A stretch of DNA of 64,000 nucleotides from Nilaparvata lugens (taxonomy: Eukaryota > Arthropoda > Insecta > Hemiptera > Delphacidae). Made by a program: the position numbers and the translations under genes. Positions within the stretch are counted from its first letter, which is position 1; the number at the start of each line of letters is the position of its first letter. The notes beneath the pieces were generated by a model. That model was not told the DNA's origin and searched no databases. It saw only the letters and a list, made by a program, of their open reading frames with translations. Below, piece by piece: positions 1 through 11,130 of this stretch. The stretch spans positions 51,892,068-51,956,067 of the forward strand of contig NC_052511.1 in the NCBI RefSeq assembly GCF_014356525.2, in the 5' to 3' direction.

Positions 1-588
1 ATGATATTAGATTGTTATATTGTCATATTAATAATGTATATATTATATTATTACAATGATAATAATAAAAATGACATAATGATAAGAATATAGTATAATT
101 TGGAATTTTGTACAAAAAGCGAACAAAGCTCGCTCAAAGTTATTGATGAAACACTTTGTCTGGAAATATCACGAATCCATTGAAAAACTACATACATGTT
201 TCAAAACCAATGGTGTAATCTCTAGTGAGATACTGAGATTCAGTGTTTTATTATGGATAAATATCACTACATCTCAACAAAAACAGTATCTGAGATCAAA
301 TTTATTAGTTTGTATAATCTAGAATTCTCACAAATTCTGCACAAATAGCTAACTGAGTTCAAATATCCAAGCTCAACCAAACAAGCAGTAGGGTTGTTTG
401 AAACCTGGACCATAAAACCTGGTTTTAATATGAATTAATTTTTGAATAGATAAATTTAGTGGTATTGACAATATCAATGTCTCATTCTTCCAAACAAGCA
501 GATTCGGAAAATATACACGGAACATTTGTAAACTTGCAAAAAACACAAAAAACGTCCAGTTTCAGGAGTAAACTTGAAGTATTCCTTC
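1..588. other. AT-rich DNA without a recognisable gene
   Basis: Mostly A+T with short ATA runs near the left edge. The short open frame that starts near 459 runs into the mobile element beginning at 589, so it is not a convincing gene. I see no repeat shared with the rest of the window here. Confidence 0.6.
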
Positions 589-1184
589 AAAAATCTGGTG
601 TGGTGCACTCTCACAACTTTCCTTGCCGTTATGAAAATTGATCACCTAACGATAGTGTTCCCGCGCATCTCAAGTCTACTTATAAACAAAGATCTGACCC
701 AGCTGGTGACAGGACAATAACGCTGGAGACATACGAGGTCTGCTAACTCTTCATAGTGAATCATTTAATATAATCAAAAGTTGCCAACAGTTTGCAATTG
801 AAATAATAACATTTCCTCGAATTTCGTGCTTATTTTCAATTTAAGGTGAAAATGTTACTGAACATTAATTGTAGAGATGTTCATGATTAATCTTTTCCAC
901 TCAAAATGTTTTGTTTAAATTTTATCAAAGCCTGATAATTTGGGAATCTAAAATCGAACTTTGCATAGATGGGGCGGAGCTCCTGAAATTTTTACAGATA
1001 TGAGACTTGTGGCAGTTGATAGAGCTTATCAATGACTATTTCAGGTATAAATTTGATCAAAATCGTTGGAGCCGTTTTTGAGAAAATCTCGAAAAACCCT
1101 GTTTTTGACAACATTTTCGCCATTTTAGCCGCCATCTTGAATTGCATTGTATCGAAATTGTTCGTGTCGGATACTTATAGTGTA

Positions 1185-1770
1185 AAGCCGTGTCCACACT
1201 ATGTCGATCGACTCTGTCGACCCGGTCGATCGATAAAGTCGCTCGACACCTTTGACTGTGTCAACTCGACAAAATTGCCTCAGTACATGTGGACGAGTCG
1301 ACCGACAACCATCATAAATTTTCATACATAATTGAGTGTTTTATATTTTAATCGAGTGTTTTATTTTAAATATAAATCGAGTTTTCATATAAAATGTTTG
1401 ACACCGCAATTTCCACCAAACCATCATGCCGTTTGTTTCTGTTTTTATAGTCAACATCACTTGAATCCCATAAGTAAGAACGATCACGGTACATTTCAAT
1501 AAAATTTGACGTTTGGGTATCACTCCAATTCATTTTCAATAAAAATGTAAGCACTTGAACAACAGTATAGCACTATTCTATTTTTTAAAACGGCAGTGAC
1601 AAGATCGACACGTCCACACTGGTGCCTTCGACTCGACTGTCTTTGATCCGGACCGACCTGATTCGGGTTGCGTTCGACTCGACTCGACAGCGCTCAACAA
1701 TGTCTAGCGACACGTCCAGACTTGTTCGACTTTGTCGATCGGTGTCGATCGGCATAGTGTGGACGCGGCT
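1185..1770. mobile_element. GTCGA-rich DNA transposon/MITE nested in family A copy 1
   Basis: Ends are inverted: AGCCGTGTCCACACTATG at 1186 and its complement CATAGTGTGGACGCGGCT at 1753-1770 match at 17 of 18 positions. The interior repeats the words GTCGA and TCGATCG on both strands near the ends, while the middle is AT-rich. Comparison with family A copies 4 and 5 shows that this block interrupts their continuous sequence, between 'CTTATAGTG' and 'TGAAGAACC', with a likely TA target duplication. No transposase frame is visible, so it is probably a non-autonomous TA-targeting transposon. Only one copy lies in this window. Confidence 0.75.
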
Positions 1771-1849
1771 TATGAAGAACCTTGTGTTCCAAATTTCAAG
1801 TCATTCTGTTAACTGGGAGATGAGATGGAGATGAGATCGTGTACACAGA

Positions 1850-1916
<67 letters not shown>

Positions 1917-1938
1917 CACCACACACACACACACACAC

Positions 1939-1981
<43 letters not shown>

Positions 1982-2003
1982 CACACACACACCACACACA
2001 CCA

Positions 2004-2060
<57 letters not shown>

Positions 2061-2080
2061 ACACACACACACACACACCA

Positions 2081-2136
<56 letters not shown>

Positions 2137-2206
2137 ACACACACTAACACACACACACACACACACACCACACACCACACACACACACCACACACCACAC
2201 ACACCC
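1850..2206. repeat. (CA)n microsatellite with CACACC interruptions
   Basis: About 350 bases of alternating CA broken by CC steps and occasional ACCACAC. It occupies the position of the short GT core in other family A copies, so it is an in-place expansion within the mobile element. Open frames here encode only Thr-His or Cys-Val dipeptides and are artefacts. Confidence 0.95.
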
Positions 2207-2345
2207 AGACCAATACCCAAAAACCACTTTTTTGCACTCAGGGGACCTTGAAACGTATAGAAATTTAGAAATTGGGGTACTTTAATTTTTTTTTTTGGAA
2301 AGCAATACTTTCTTTACCTATGGTAATAGGGCAAGGAAAGTAAAA

Positions 2346-2612
2346 AGTCACTCAATCAATCAGTCACAGTCGAGGCAGGTTGACATTCAGATGGTTATTT
2401 TGGTTGTCTTTCGTTCCATGACGTTTTCCGTGTGACGTTTTCTGGTTTCCACGACTATATGGATAAGAGGATGCTTGTAGGTCGTTTTTCACGGCTTGAA
2501 AGACAACTCACGTCTTCTCTGTTCATATTCTTCTACACGTTGAGGTGTGTTTTCTGTGGAACGGTTATTGGTATCTCCCGAAGCAATCCTCTGGAGAATA
2601 GCGGTAGTTGGA
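2346..2612. other. Non-repetitive spacer
   Basis: Mixed-composition DNA between family A copy 1 and the purine tract. A small direct repeat (ATGACGTTTTCCGTG then GTGACGTTTTCTGG near 2418-2450) is the only structure seen. No coding evidence. Confidence 0.5.
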
Positions 2613-3440
2613 GGACAAAAAAAGAAGGAAGAGTTGTAGTGAGAAGAAGAGAAAGATAATGGAAATGGAAAAGAGATGTATATGGAATGAGGAGAAAGAG
2701 AGATAGAGAGATAAAGGAGAGGGTAAAATAGGAGTAGGAGAAATACAGGACAATGACAAAATGGATAGAGTGCTAAAGTAAAAACAGGAAATACAAGGAA
2801 CTAAATAGAAGAAGGTTAATAACAAAAAATCCATTATGGCATTTCCATGATTTAAAGAAAAAGAAGAGAGAGGAGAAGAAGAAGAATAAGGAGAAAGATA
2901 ATAAGAAAAAATAAGAAAAATGAACAGTAAAAGAAAGCATAGCATGTGGAGAAAGAATGTGATTATAATGATAAAAAATGAGCAAAAATACAAAGCCTAC
3001 CAAAGAAAAGGAGAAAAATTATGAGGAATAATAAAACTATGATGAGAGAATACGGAGATAAATAGATGAGGAGAGAATGACGAAGTAATAAAGAAGATAA
3101 AAGATGGAGATAATAAACTAGATTAAAGTTGTGTAAAAAACACGGGGAAGCACTGAAATATTGAGAAAACGAGTATACTAGACTATGATGAAGAGGAAGG
3201 GAAAGCAGATGAGAAAAATGTAGAAAGAATAAGGTGAAATAATGGAGGTGTGAAAGAAAGGAATCCTGAAAAGGTGCGGGAGGATGGAGGAAGCTATGAA
3301 ATTTGAGAGACGAAAAGAATGAAGGTAGAAGTTAAGGTTACGGATTAAGGATAGAGAGAGTAGATAAAGATACTGGCGAGAAATATAGAAAGTGTGAAGG
3401 AGGAAGAGAGAAGAAAACTACAAAATCTGTCAGGAAAGTA
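2613..3440 (+). repeat. Long polypurine (GA-rich) tract
   Basis: Over 800 bases in which the plus strand is overwhelmingly A and G (GAAGAAGA, GAGAAAGA, GGAGGAAG words) with few pyrimidines. Minus-strand frames across it are long only because TTC/CTC runs lack stops; they give Ser/Phe/Leu strings. Similar tracts occur at 4985, 29096, 47100 and 63241. Confidence 0.85.
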
Positions 3441-3555
3441 GCAGAAATCAGTGAAGCCGATCTCTAAACAATGAACCTCTTTCCTTGGGTCCCTCTTTTC
3501 CCTCATGTATTATCTCAGCAATATTCCACGTGGGCTATAATACGAGTACTATCTG

Positions 3556-4062
3556 AGCAGGAAGATTTCCTCCTTGTCTTGAAATACTCTCCTTGTCTTA
3601 AAATACTATCCTTGTCTCAGGATTCTCTCCTTGTCTAAGATCCTCACCTCGTCTTTAATTCCCTCCTCGTCTTAAGATACTCTTCTTGTCTCAAAATACT
3701 CTCCTTGTCTTAGGATACCATCTCTTTCTCAATATTCTCTCCTTGTCTTGAGATTCTCTCCCTGTCTCAAAATACCTCTTGTATTTAAATACCTCAAATT
3801 CTCTCTTTGTCTTAAAATACTATCCTTGTCTCAGGATTCTCTCCTTGTCTAAGATCCTCGTCTCGTCTTTAAATTCCCTCCTCGTCTTAAGATACTCTTC
3901 TTGTCACAAAATACTCTCCTTGTCTTAGGATACCATCTCTTTCTCAATATTCTCTCCTTGTCTTGAGATTCTCTCCTTGTCTCAAAATACTCTCCTTGTC
4001 TTGAGATACCATCCCTTTCTCAATATTTTCCCCTTGTCTTAAGATACTCTCCTTGTCACAGT
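3556..4062 (+). repeat. CTCCTTGTCTTAAAATA minisatellite with higher-order copy
   Basis: Diverged tandem units of roughly 19 bases built on TCTCCTTGTCTTAAAATAC. A larger block is itself duplicated: the run starting CTTAAAATACTATCC at 3597 recurs at 3811, giving a higher-order period of 214 bases over at least 160 bases. No protein meaning is apparent. Confidence 0.88.
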
Positions 4063-4502
4063 GTCACCCTTATAGGTGACTGGTGTGGCCTGAGGCTTTT
4101 GCAGGGATTATGGGTGGTGGCTTAACCCAAAAATCACCAAGATTCTATCCTGATTGTCCCGTAGTGGAAATGAGAGAGAAAAGGAGAAGATGGTATTGAT
4201 ATTGGTTCAGTTTGAGCAGAAAAATTTGTCCCAACAGAGAATTTATGAATCTGTCGATCCATTTTTTTAGAATTCTGAAACTTGTTGTATTATCCAATGG
4301 AGTTATGGATGTTTTTGACGAGTTATTATGCTATCATGTTTTTGAGGCTTTGATCGGATAATGAGGAAGAAATTCATTCATAGTCCAATGATGAGTAAAT
4401 TCTAATCTCTATACTAGGTTTGTTTTTCTCCGATTAATCCTACTGTCCACTCAAGTACTTAATAATAATTGTACACTCGTGTGTAAGTGAATATATTTGA
4501 AT
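4063..4502. other. Unassigned unique DNA
   Basis: Includes a short hairpin GTCACCCTTATAGGTGAC near 4064-4081 and a G-rich GGGTGGTGGC patch. It is otherwise AT-rich with no frame or repeat that I recognise. Confidence 0.45.
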
Positions 4503-4690
4503 TAAGGTGCGTACAGACTTTCGCTCTGCTCCGCAACCGAACGTCACTCGAGCAGATCGATTGATGATCGACCGGGGAGCAAGAGTGGAACGCGAGAAGA
4601 CCTAACATCTCCCGTAACGTTCATGATCGGAGCGATTGCGGAGCGTGCGCGAAGCGTGTTGGAGGCGCGTATAGTCTGTACGCACCTTTA
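4503..4690. mobile_element. Family J hairpin MITE, copy 1
   Basis: Starts TTAAGGTGCGTACAGAC and ends GTCTGTACGCACCTTTA, an inverted pair. The interior is strikingly GC-rich (CGACCGGGGAGC, GCGTGCGCGAAGCGTG) against AT-rich flanks. A relative with the same tips but a different, near-perfect palindromic body is at 23936. A TA target is likely. Such GTGCGTACAGA-ended elements are widespread small transposons in insects; there is no coding capacity. Confidence 0.85.
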
Positions 4691-4984
4691 GATGATAGGA
4701 TTAAAAGGTCTTGCGGGATTTCAAACCAAGACTGTTCCGATATAGATTTATCAAAAACTATTTTTTAGCTTATTAAACGTTTGACAGGTGGGCTACGCTA
4801 CTAAAACAATTAGTTTCATTCCACAGGAGGATGTACACTTTGTGAAATCAATCGGTACAAGTGAACAGAGTCTTAGTATCATCTGAATAGAAAATCAAAA
4901 CAGACATCAAAATCTCGATAACTAATTGAACTGCTGCTGTATTGTCACGATACAATTAACAACGTATCACGAAGATAGTTAGCG

Positions 4985-5250
4985 GCAGAAAAGGAAAGAA
5001 GAGTGAGAAGAAAAGAGGAAGAAGAAGAAGAAGAAGAAGAAGAGAGAAGAAGAAAGAAGAAGAAGAAGAAGAAGAAGAGAAGAAGAAGAAGAAGAAGAAG
5101 AAGATGAAGAAAAAAGAAAGAATATAGAAGGATCAGCAGAAGATGGAGGAGTGGAAGAAGAAGAAGAAGAAGAAGAAGAAGAAGAGAGAAGAAGATGAAG
5201 AAGAAGAGAGAAGAAACAGATGAAGAAGTGGAAAAAGATCAAGAACAAGT
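4985..5250 (+). repeat. (GAA)n microsatellite block 1
   Basis: Runs of GAAGAAGAA at about 5020-5105 and 5150-5175 within a pure purine stretch. The segment around 5115-5157 resembles 5560-5600 closely (GAAGGAKCAGCAGAAGATGG), so the two GAA blocks share a local duplication. Confidence 0.9.
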
Positions 5251-5544
5251 ACCAGAAATAATAAAAGTAGTTAGTTCAATAGGAGAGTGTCTAGTTACCC
5301 ATAGAACAAAATCAACTTCTGTACATTGATTCCCTTACAGCATCATTTCCACCACGGAGACGGCGGAACAGCTATAGCAAAAGTTTTGAAATAAAGTTGT
5401 CTCATAGCTTGTATGCGGAGTGCAAAGATGCAAAGCAATTGAGACGTCTGCCGACTGCAAGGTGTCAGATACAGGCTATAAAACTGTATACCTCCCGTAA
5501 TGAATACACATGCTCTGATTATCCTACAGACGACAAGTTGCAGA

Positions 5545-5594
5545 ACGTAGAAGACAAAGAAAGAAGATAGAAGGAGCAGCAGAAGATGGGGAGT

Positions 5595-5626
<32 letters not shown>

Positions 5627-5740
5627 AAGAAGAAGAAGAAGATGGGGGGATAGGAGGTGGAGGAAATTGAAAAGAAGAAGCCATGATGGGTGAAGAAAAG
5701 AAAGAAGAACTGTAAGAAGAAGGACAACAAATTGCATGTA
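5545..5740 (+). repeat. (GAA)n microsatellite block 2
   Basis: A GAA run at about 5599-5640 is followed by GATGGGGGGATAGGAGGTGG. Its left flank repeats the flank of block 1. The minus-strand frames over it encode Ser or Phe homopolymers and are not genes. Confidence 0.88.
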
Positions 5741-6266
5741 GAGATGAAGTGAGTACACTGTGTCCTACTGTCAGTTCTTCATACAAATACCATCAATGCT
5801 CCTCATCCACCCAACGCTGACAGATTCAAGTAAATCCCACCACAACCAAGCAGACCCACATTTGCATTCATCTACACTTCAAACTAATTTCAACATTTTC
5901 CTCCCCCGTTCTAGTCATTCTACAACGTTAACCCTTTTCTCACCCTCCACCTTCAACCGCTGTACAATCTACTTATATCCATTTGTTCCTCTCTCACTTT
6001 GCAATAACAGCGGTGTTACACCGTACAACACACCTAACTTGAATCTCCCCGGAAATTATATGTTGTGTACTGATTTCCTTGAACCGTGTTTCTGTATTAT
6101 GTGTTCCATTATTAGAACCAGCTATCAAGTTTCAGGTTTTGAAGGATTTCAGACTTTCAGATCAATGAAGGAAGGATTAAATAAATAAATCTTTAATAAA
6201 TGACAAGTACATTACAGAATAACAATAATCAAATATTGAACTCAACAAAAATTCGTAGTGTACAGT
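5741..6266. other. Unassigned DNA with a 142-codon open frame
   Basis: A plus-strand frame (5760-6188) is open for 142 codons, Ser/Thr/Pro-rich at the start. I recognise no domain, signal peptide or splice signals, and the region is pyrimidine-rich, which lengthens open frames by chance. A chance frame is most likely, although a short secreted or retroelement-derived product cannot be excluded. Confidence 0.4.
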
Positions 6267-7133
6267 CAATGGCCTATATGAATGAAACCAGAGCAAATGC
6301 TCATGAGCAAGAGCATGGAGCATAAGGTTTTTTTTGCTCATGAGCAAAAGGTAGAAGCAAAAGCATTTGCTCATATTTATATGAATAAGCTTTACCTTAT
6401 ACTCTTACCTTATGCTCCTGAACTCTGGAGCAAATGCTCACGTAGTTTAAAGATTTTTCATCAGCTGATTCGCTTTTTTAGCCTTACTTTGTTTTTATAG
6501 CTCACGGAAGCGCTAAATATGCAAGTAGGGGGCACCGCTTGTGTTTGCGTCGTGTGCTCTGTTTTCTATTTATGAATAGAGTTTTAGGTTAGTTGAGTTT
6601 AGAATTTTGAAATAATAGCGTGAAAAAATGTCATCTCTATAATAATCTTCAGCATATTCTTATAATATCAATAGCCTTCTTATAATCGTCTAAACTCTCA
6701 TCTTATTAAATGCCTATTTCCTATTTTTTGATAGCTTTATATGAACGATTTTGTAGTAATAATGGTGTTATATAGCATGGTTGAATCTAAAAAGAGTTGT
6801 ATAGTTCTCAACTATTGGTTGTGATCGTATCTGGTATAGTTTCCTCTTCCTCATACGAATTAGTTGAGCCATTTTACTATGAGCAAAAGGTGATAAGCTG
6901 CTCTAGACTAGACTCACCTTTTTTTGAAGCATTTGCTTCAAAAGTTGAGCAAATGCTCTAGTTTATTCATACAATTCTGTGCAAAAGCTTTTACTTTTGA
7001 GCAAATGCTCAAACTATTTTTTTGATGAGCATGAGCAAAAGGTTTTGCTCATGTTTATTCATAGAAAATGAAGCAAATGCTCCATATTTTAGAAGTATAA
7101 GCAAATGCTCAACTTTATTCATATGACCCATTG
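6267..7133. mobile_element. Family B element, copy 1 (GAGCAAATGCTC-rich, inverted ends)
   Basis: Opens CAATGGCCTATATGAATGAA and closes TTCATATGACCCATTG, an inverted pair of roughly 20-30 bases. A near-identical copy lies at 33196-34107. The motif GAGCAAATGCTC and its relatives (GAGCATGAGC, AGCATTTGCTC) recur at both ends and inside on both strands, more than eight times. No transposase frame exists. It is a non-autonomous DNA transposon whose repeated 12-base word may be a transposase-binding site; the superfamily is unknown. Confidence 0.85.
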
Positions 7134-8440
7134 AATACAATACTGCTTGCTAGAGAGTGAACTTTGTCTGCAAACAGTAGAATATCTCATAATTGAAAAT
7201 AAAATCAGGAATTCGTTCTCTTATGGGAACTAGCGATGGTACTGTTGGGTGTAGATTACTTGTGGTTGTCATAGCTGTGGTTGAATCATGTTTCAGTTTT
7301 AATAACTTAATCATTATTTCTTCAAAACCATGTTCACCTTCAATTCTATTTTTTTTCAAATGAATGAATAAATAAATACCACGAATTCAAAAAACAGTGA
7401 CCCAATGAAGCTCATATGTAATAGGGCTGAGTATTCAGTTTGTCTTCATCAGCTAATTTATTTCTAATCCAAGAACGTCAGAATGCACAAGAAAATGCTT
7501 CAATAGTCTTTTGCGTATTTCTGTTTCACTCCAAACTCTTATTATTTGGTCGAATGGGAAATATTGACTTTATCAATAAATAATGCTGACTAACCAAAGA
7601 AAGAGAAAAATATTACTTTATACAACAGTTTTATTGTCAGTCACAATAATTCACAATTGATTGCATTTATTTTAATATACTTTCCATTGTTTGCATAGGA
7701 GATTCCATTTTAAATTATTAGCTTCAGATCATTTAGAAACAGTTAAATCTCTACTCCTACTGGAGATCAAATGTTTCACTTATGCCAGTAGTTTTTCACC
7801 TCCAGCCGTATCTTACAGATAGTTTATATAGATATTAAGAATAATAATTATAATATATTTAGAATGAAATGATTGTTTTTCTTCAAATCGTCACATTTTT
7901 GTATTGTCTTGAGTGGTTTTTGTGTTTTTGTTGAAATAAATTGAATTGAATAACAAGGGTCTTCAACGCACGAGTTGAGACATAAGTGAGGCGAGCTAAC
8001 TCGTGTCTCAAACATCTCACGAGTGCTTTAAAGTGAATTTCAATACAGAAATGAAGTACACAAATCTGGATAACTTAACGAATAGCAATAATATTTCAAC
8101 ATCTCTGATCAAATTGTTGGCTTATTTGAATATATTGTAAGAAAAATATTGTGAAACAAATGATAGTTATATATGACTGGTTCAAGTTGATCCTTATCAG
8201 TACAACCTGATTAGCAGTCAAGTATCGCTGAACTTATATATGTTGAGGATCTCGTAAGGTTTTTTTACTAGAGGTCAAACGTGCTTCAAGTTGAATGGAT
8301 GAAGCCTTTAGTAATTTATTGATAAATTTAATGAATGGACCCTGACTTTTACAATTTGAAATGTGTAGATTTCAAATAAATATTAACTCAACATTCCTTG
8401 ACTTTCTTTGGGTAGTGGATAGTATAGTGTTACAATTCCA
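7134..8440. other. AT-rich DNA, possible retroposon tail
   Basis: No defensible gene. Around 7860-7960 a T/G-rich stretch ends in AAATAAATTGAATTGAAT, which resembles the 3' end of a LINE or SINE. A small palindrome built on CACGAGTTGAGACA and TGTCTCAAACATCTCACG lies near 7975-8025. Confidence 0.4.
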
Positions 8441-8880
8441 AGTCACTTCATTCAATACCAATTCCATGAGATATGTGAAACCCACACCAAAACTCAGTCA
8501 CAACAATCCATTCCGACTGTGACTTCATATTTCGTGCACAAATCCGTGAATCAACACACGTGTGATAGCATAAACAATTGTTCCGCCACCGATTGTTGAT
8601 CTTATTTGCAAACCGAGAAAAACCAGCATCGGAAAAGCCCGGAAAATCTGCACGGCACCGATAGAGAGCGGTGGAAAAGTGAAAATACTTTTCCACGTAT
8701 GTCGCGAGAGTCTGTCGGCAAACAAGAGTTGAAACAAGGAGGGAGAAGGAGATAGTGTGATGAAGAATGGTGAAAGGGAGAAACAAACGTAATCCGCGTA
8801 TCTCCAGAATGCAACACCGGATTTTGGTGGTGAAATGGAGGGGAATGACATGTGGTTCAGAATGAGAAGAAAACAAATGT
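8441..8880. other. GC-richer unique island
   Basis: Base composition is more balanced than its neighbours, and three overlapping minus-strand frames of up to 142 codons are open. None gives a recognisable domain. A local hairpin GTGGAAAAGTG...CTTTTCCAC lies near 8671-8696. It could be a conserved exon or regulatory island; the sequence alone does not decide. Confidence 0.35.
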
Positions 8881-9104
8881 GAGGCAGAAAGAAAATGGAT
8901 TTAAGGATAAAAGGTGATATGAATTGTAATTAACAAACAGACATACACAAGGAATGTAAGTTGTTTGTATGTGCATCTATGATAAGAAAAAACATTGTTT
9001 TTATGAGTTTCAAGTCTAATTTAAAAGATCCAGACAAGAATTATATTCTATGATATTATCCTACTCTATTCATTCATCTTTCCAGAGATATATCATATTT
9101 ATAT

Positions 9105-10095
9105 ATAATTCTTCAAATTATCACACTACAAATGAACAATGAATTGATCCTGAGGAACCTTCAAATTATCACACCAAAATAGTACAATGAATTGATCCTG
9201 AATTGATTCATAATTTAAAGATTCTCTTTTGGTATTGTAATTATTATTTTTTCAAATTTTGAGTAGCATCCATCTCTGATATTGACTATTATATGTTGTG
9301 CTCATATATTATTATCAAGGAAAAATGACTTTATAGCAGTTCAATTCCATTCTTTTTATGGAAAAGTTTCACAAAATTCTTTTTGTACAGTGTAATATTT
9401 GTCTATTATGTCTACTAGACGGCCATCTTGTTTTGACATTAACAAAATCAAAATGGCGGACCAATCGCAACACAGAATGTCAGACCAATAACGATGGCTA
9501 TTCTATATTTAAGAATGAAATACAAAGTATAATACAGAGTTAAATATCTCATTTGATTCAAATTTATCAGAATACCTTAATACTTTATATCATCTGAGCC
9601 CTCATTGTAGTTTTTAAGAACCAAGTAAAACTACGAGATAATCCAGATCAATAACGTGATAATATGTACTCAATCTCATCCAAACCTACATTGTAGTTTT
9701 CAACAACCAAGTGAAAAGTACGAGATAATTTAGTTATCCTAGAACTATGTCTAATCAATACTGCATGTTATTGTATGAGCTCTCAGAATTTCAAATGTAT
9801 ATTTTCAATTACGTAGTAATTCATCACGTAATATTAGGCATATCGCTATCAGGTCTTGTTTTCAGTCATTGATTCCAGTATCGATTAATAAATAAGTTGA
9901 TCCCTGAAAGTTGATTTCGTATTGATCAACTTACAACTATTCGTTTATTATATTATGATTCAAATACCAATCTACCATAGCAATACCAGTAATAACATTA
10001 ATACCAACTCAGCAGTATTAATATCAAATTACAACCAACTATTCGATTATTACATGATTTAAGCACCAATCTACCACAATATCAATAACTTTCAA
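9105..10095. repeat. Series of degenerate tandem duplications in AT-rich DNA
   Basis: Three separate side-by-side duplications. One shares CTTCAAATTATCACAC and ACAATGAATTGATCCTGA (near 9112 and 9170). A second shares CATTGTAGTTTT, AACCAAGT and TACGAGATAAT (near 9603 and 9690). A third shares CAACTATTCG, TTATTA and ACCAATCTACCA (near 9937 and 10034). A hairpin GCCATCTTGTTTTGA...TCAAAATGGC sits at about 9422-9457. No coding evidence. Confidence 0.6.
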
Positions 10096-10821
10096 GCAGA
10101 CTGCAGTCTACTGTGTTATTGGCTGGCTAGCGGATTTTGAAGAGCTGTGTAATAGACATTGTAAAGCCTACAGCTTTCCACAGAAACAAAGCGGGCCAAG
10201 AAAAAGGAAAACCCACAATGAATTGGTGGAAAAGACAGAGGAAAATCGTTTTCCATCTGGCAGTCGCTTCAACGCTGCCGCTAAGGGTTCAACGATCATG
10301 AGGATCAAGTTAAAAAGGAGGAAAGAAAGGAGAGGGGGTTGTTGGAGAGGAAGTGGGGGAGTAAGAAGAGGGGAAAAAAGAACAGCAAGACGATCTTAAT
10401 TGCTTTAGCGGTGGCGCCATACGGCTAATTGAATAATTAGAACTTTTCAGAATCTGTATCTTTCCGTATCTTATATCCCCCTGTTTCGTCTTCCGTCTCC
10501 CCATCCCTTCTTCTCTTCCACATCTTCTTAGACGGAAGCCAATCACATAAATTAGAAAGCAATTGAGCTGTTTTACTTTGCCTCTCAGCCTTTCTCTCCC
10601 TCTGTTTATGCGATTTTAACTCTTTCTCTCCTGATGTTTCTTACTTTTTGCTTCCAAATTATTACTCCTCTTTCTACATGGGACAAGACAAAGGAAAGTA
10701 TGTAAATGCCTTGAAATGTAGAGATTATATTCAGTTTTATGCATAAACAGAATATTTTCAATATTATGCAACATTATAGCATAGTTTATTTGAATTTAAA
10801 TGATGTACCCTATTGATCCAG
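10096..10821. other. Unassigned DNA with a short purine patch
   Basis: Mixed composition; a GGAGAGGGG-type purine patch spans about 10313-10385. A minus-strand 78-codon frame overlaps it and is low-complexity at its C-terminus. Nothing else recognisable. Confidence 0.4.
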
Positions 10822-11130
10822 TGTTTATTACATAGAATTATAGTACATTTTGAAATTAATAAAATTAAAGAATATGAATACAATTATAACTACTAGTTTC
10901 GGTGATCACACCATCGTCAGGCTATAAAATAAGTTTACTTATATTATAGGTTATTAAACTTATTATAGGTTATTTTAAACTTATTTTCAGGTTATAAGAT
11001 GAGTTTACTTATTTTATAACCTGTCGATGGTATGATTACCGAAACAAGTAGTTATAATTTCATAATTTGTATTTTTATTCTATTACTTTATTAATTTCAA
11101 AGGGTACTATAATTCTATTTTATAAATACA
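10822..11130. mobile_element. Long foldback element with mirrored ACCGAAAC motifs
   Basis: The left arm (from 10822: TTATTACATAGAATTATAG...) is the reverse complement, with mismatches, of the right arm ending near 11130 (...CTATAATTCTATTTTATAA). Arms are about 115-130 bases around a loop of three GGTTAT-type units. Each arm holds CCTGACGATGG or CCTGTCGATGG followed by ACCGAAAC, read outward from the loop. It resembles a foldback or palindromic transposon; a hammerhead-like core is discussed in the findings. Confidence 0.75.

Larger units (their letters stand above)
589..2345 (-). mobile_element. Family A repeat, copy 1 (with nested insertion and expanded CA core)
   Basis: On the minus strand it begins with the family A head, whose CTTTCCTTGCC and GGTAAGGAAAG arms form a hairpin. 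A GT-rich core follows, then a body rich in ATGGCGG-like motifs. The tail, read on the plus strand, starts AAAAATCTGGTGTGG and then carries ACTTTCCTTGCC. Other copies lie at 14471, 16306, 24603 and 57020. Copies 1, 4 and 5 share one tail type, copies 2 and 3 another. This copy is longest because it carries a 0.59-kb nested element and about 0.35 kb of CA repeat. It encodes no recognisable protein, so it is a non-autonomous repeat of unknown class. Right edge runs into TAAAAA, left edge into AAAAA, so exact ends are uncertain by a few bases. Confidence 0.85.

Noticed and set aside
1796..2268. Several 100-147-codon frames over the CA repeat
   Set aside because: They translate as Thr-His or Cys-Val dipeptide strings of a microsatellite inside a mobile element.
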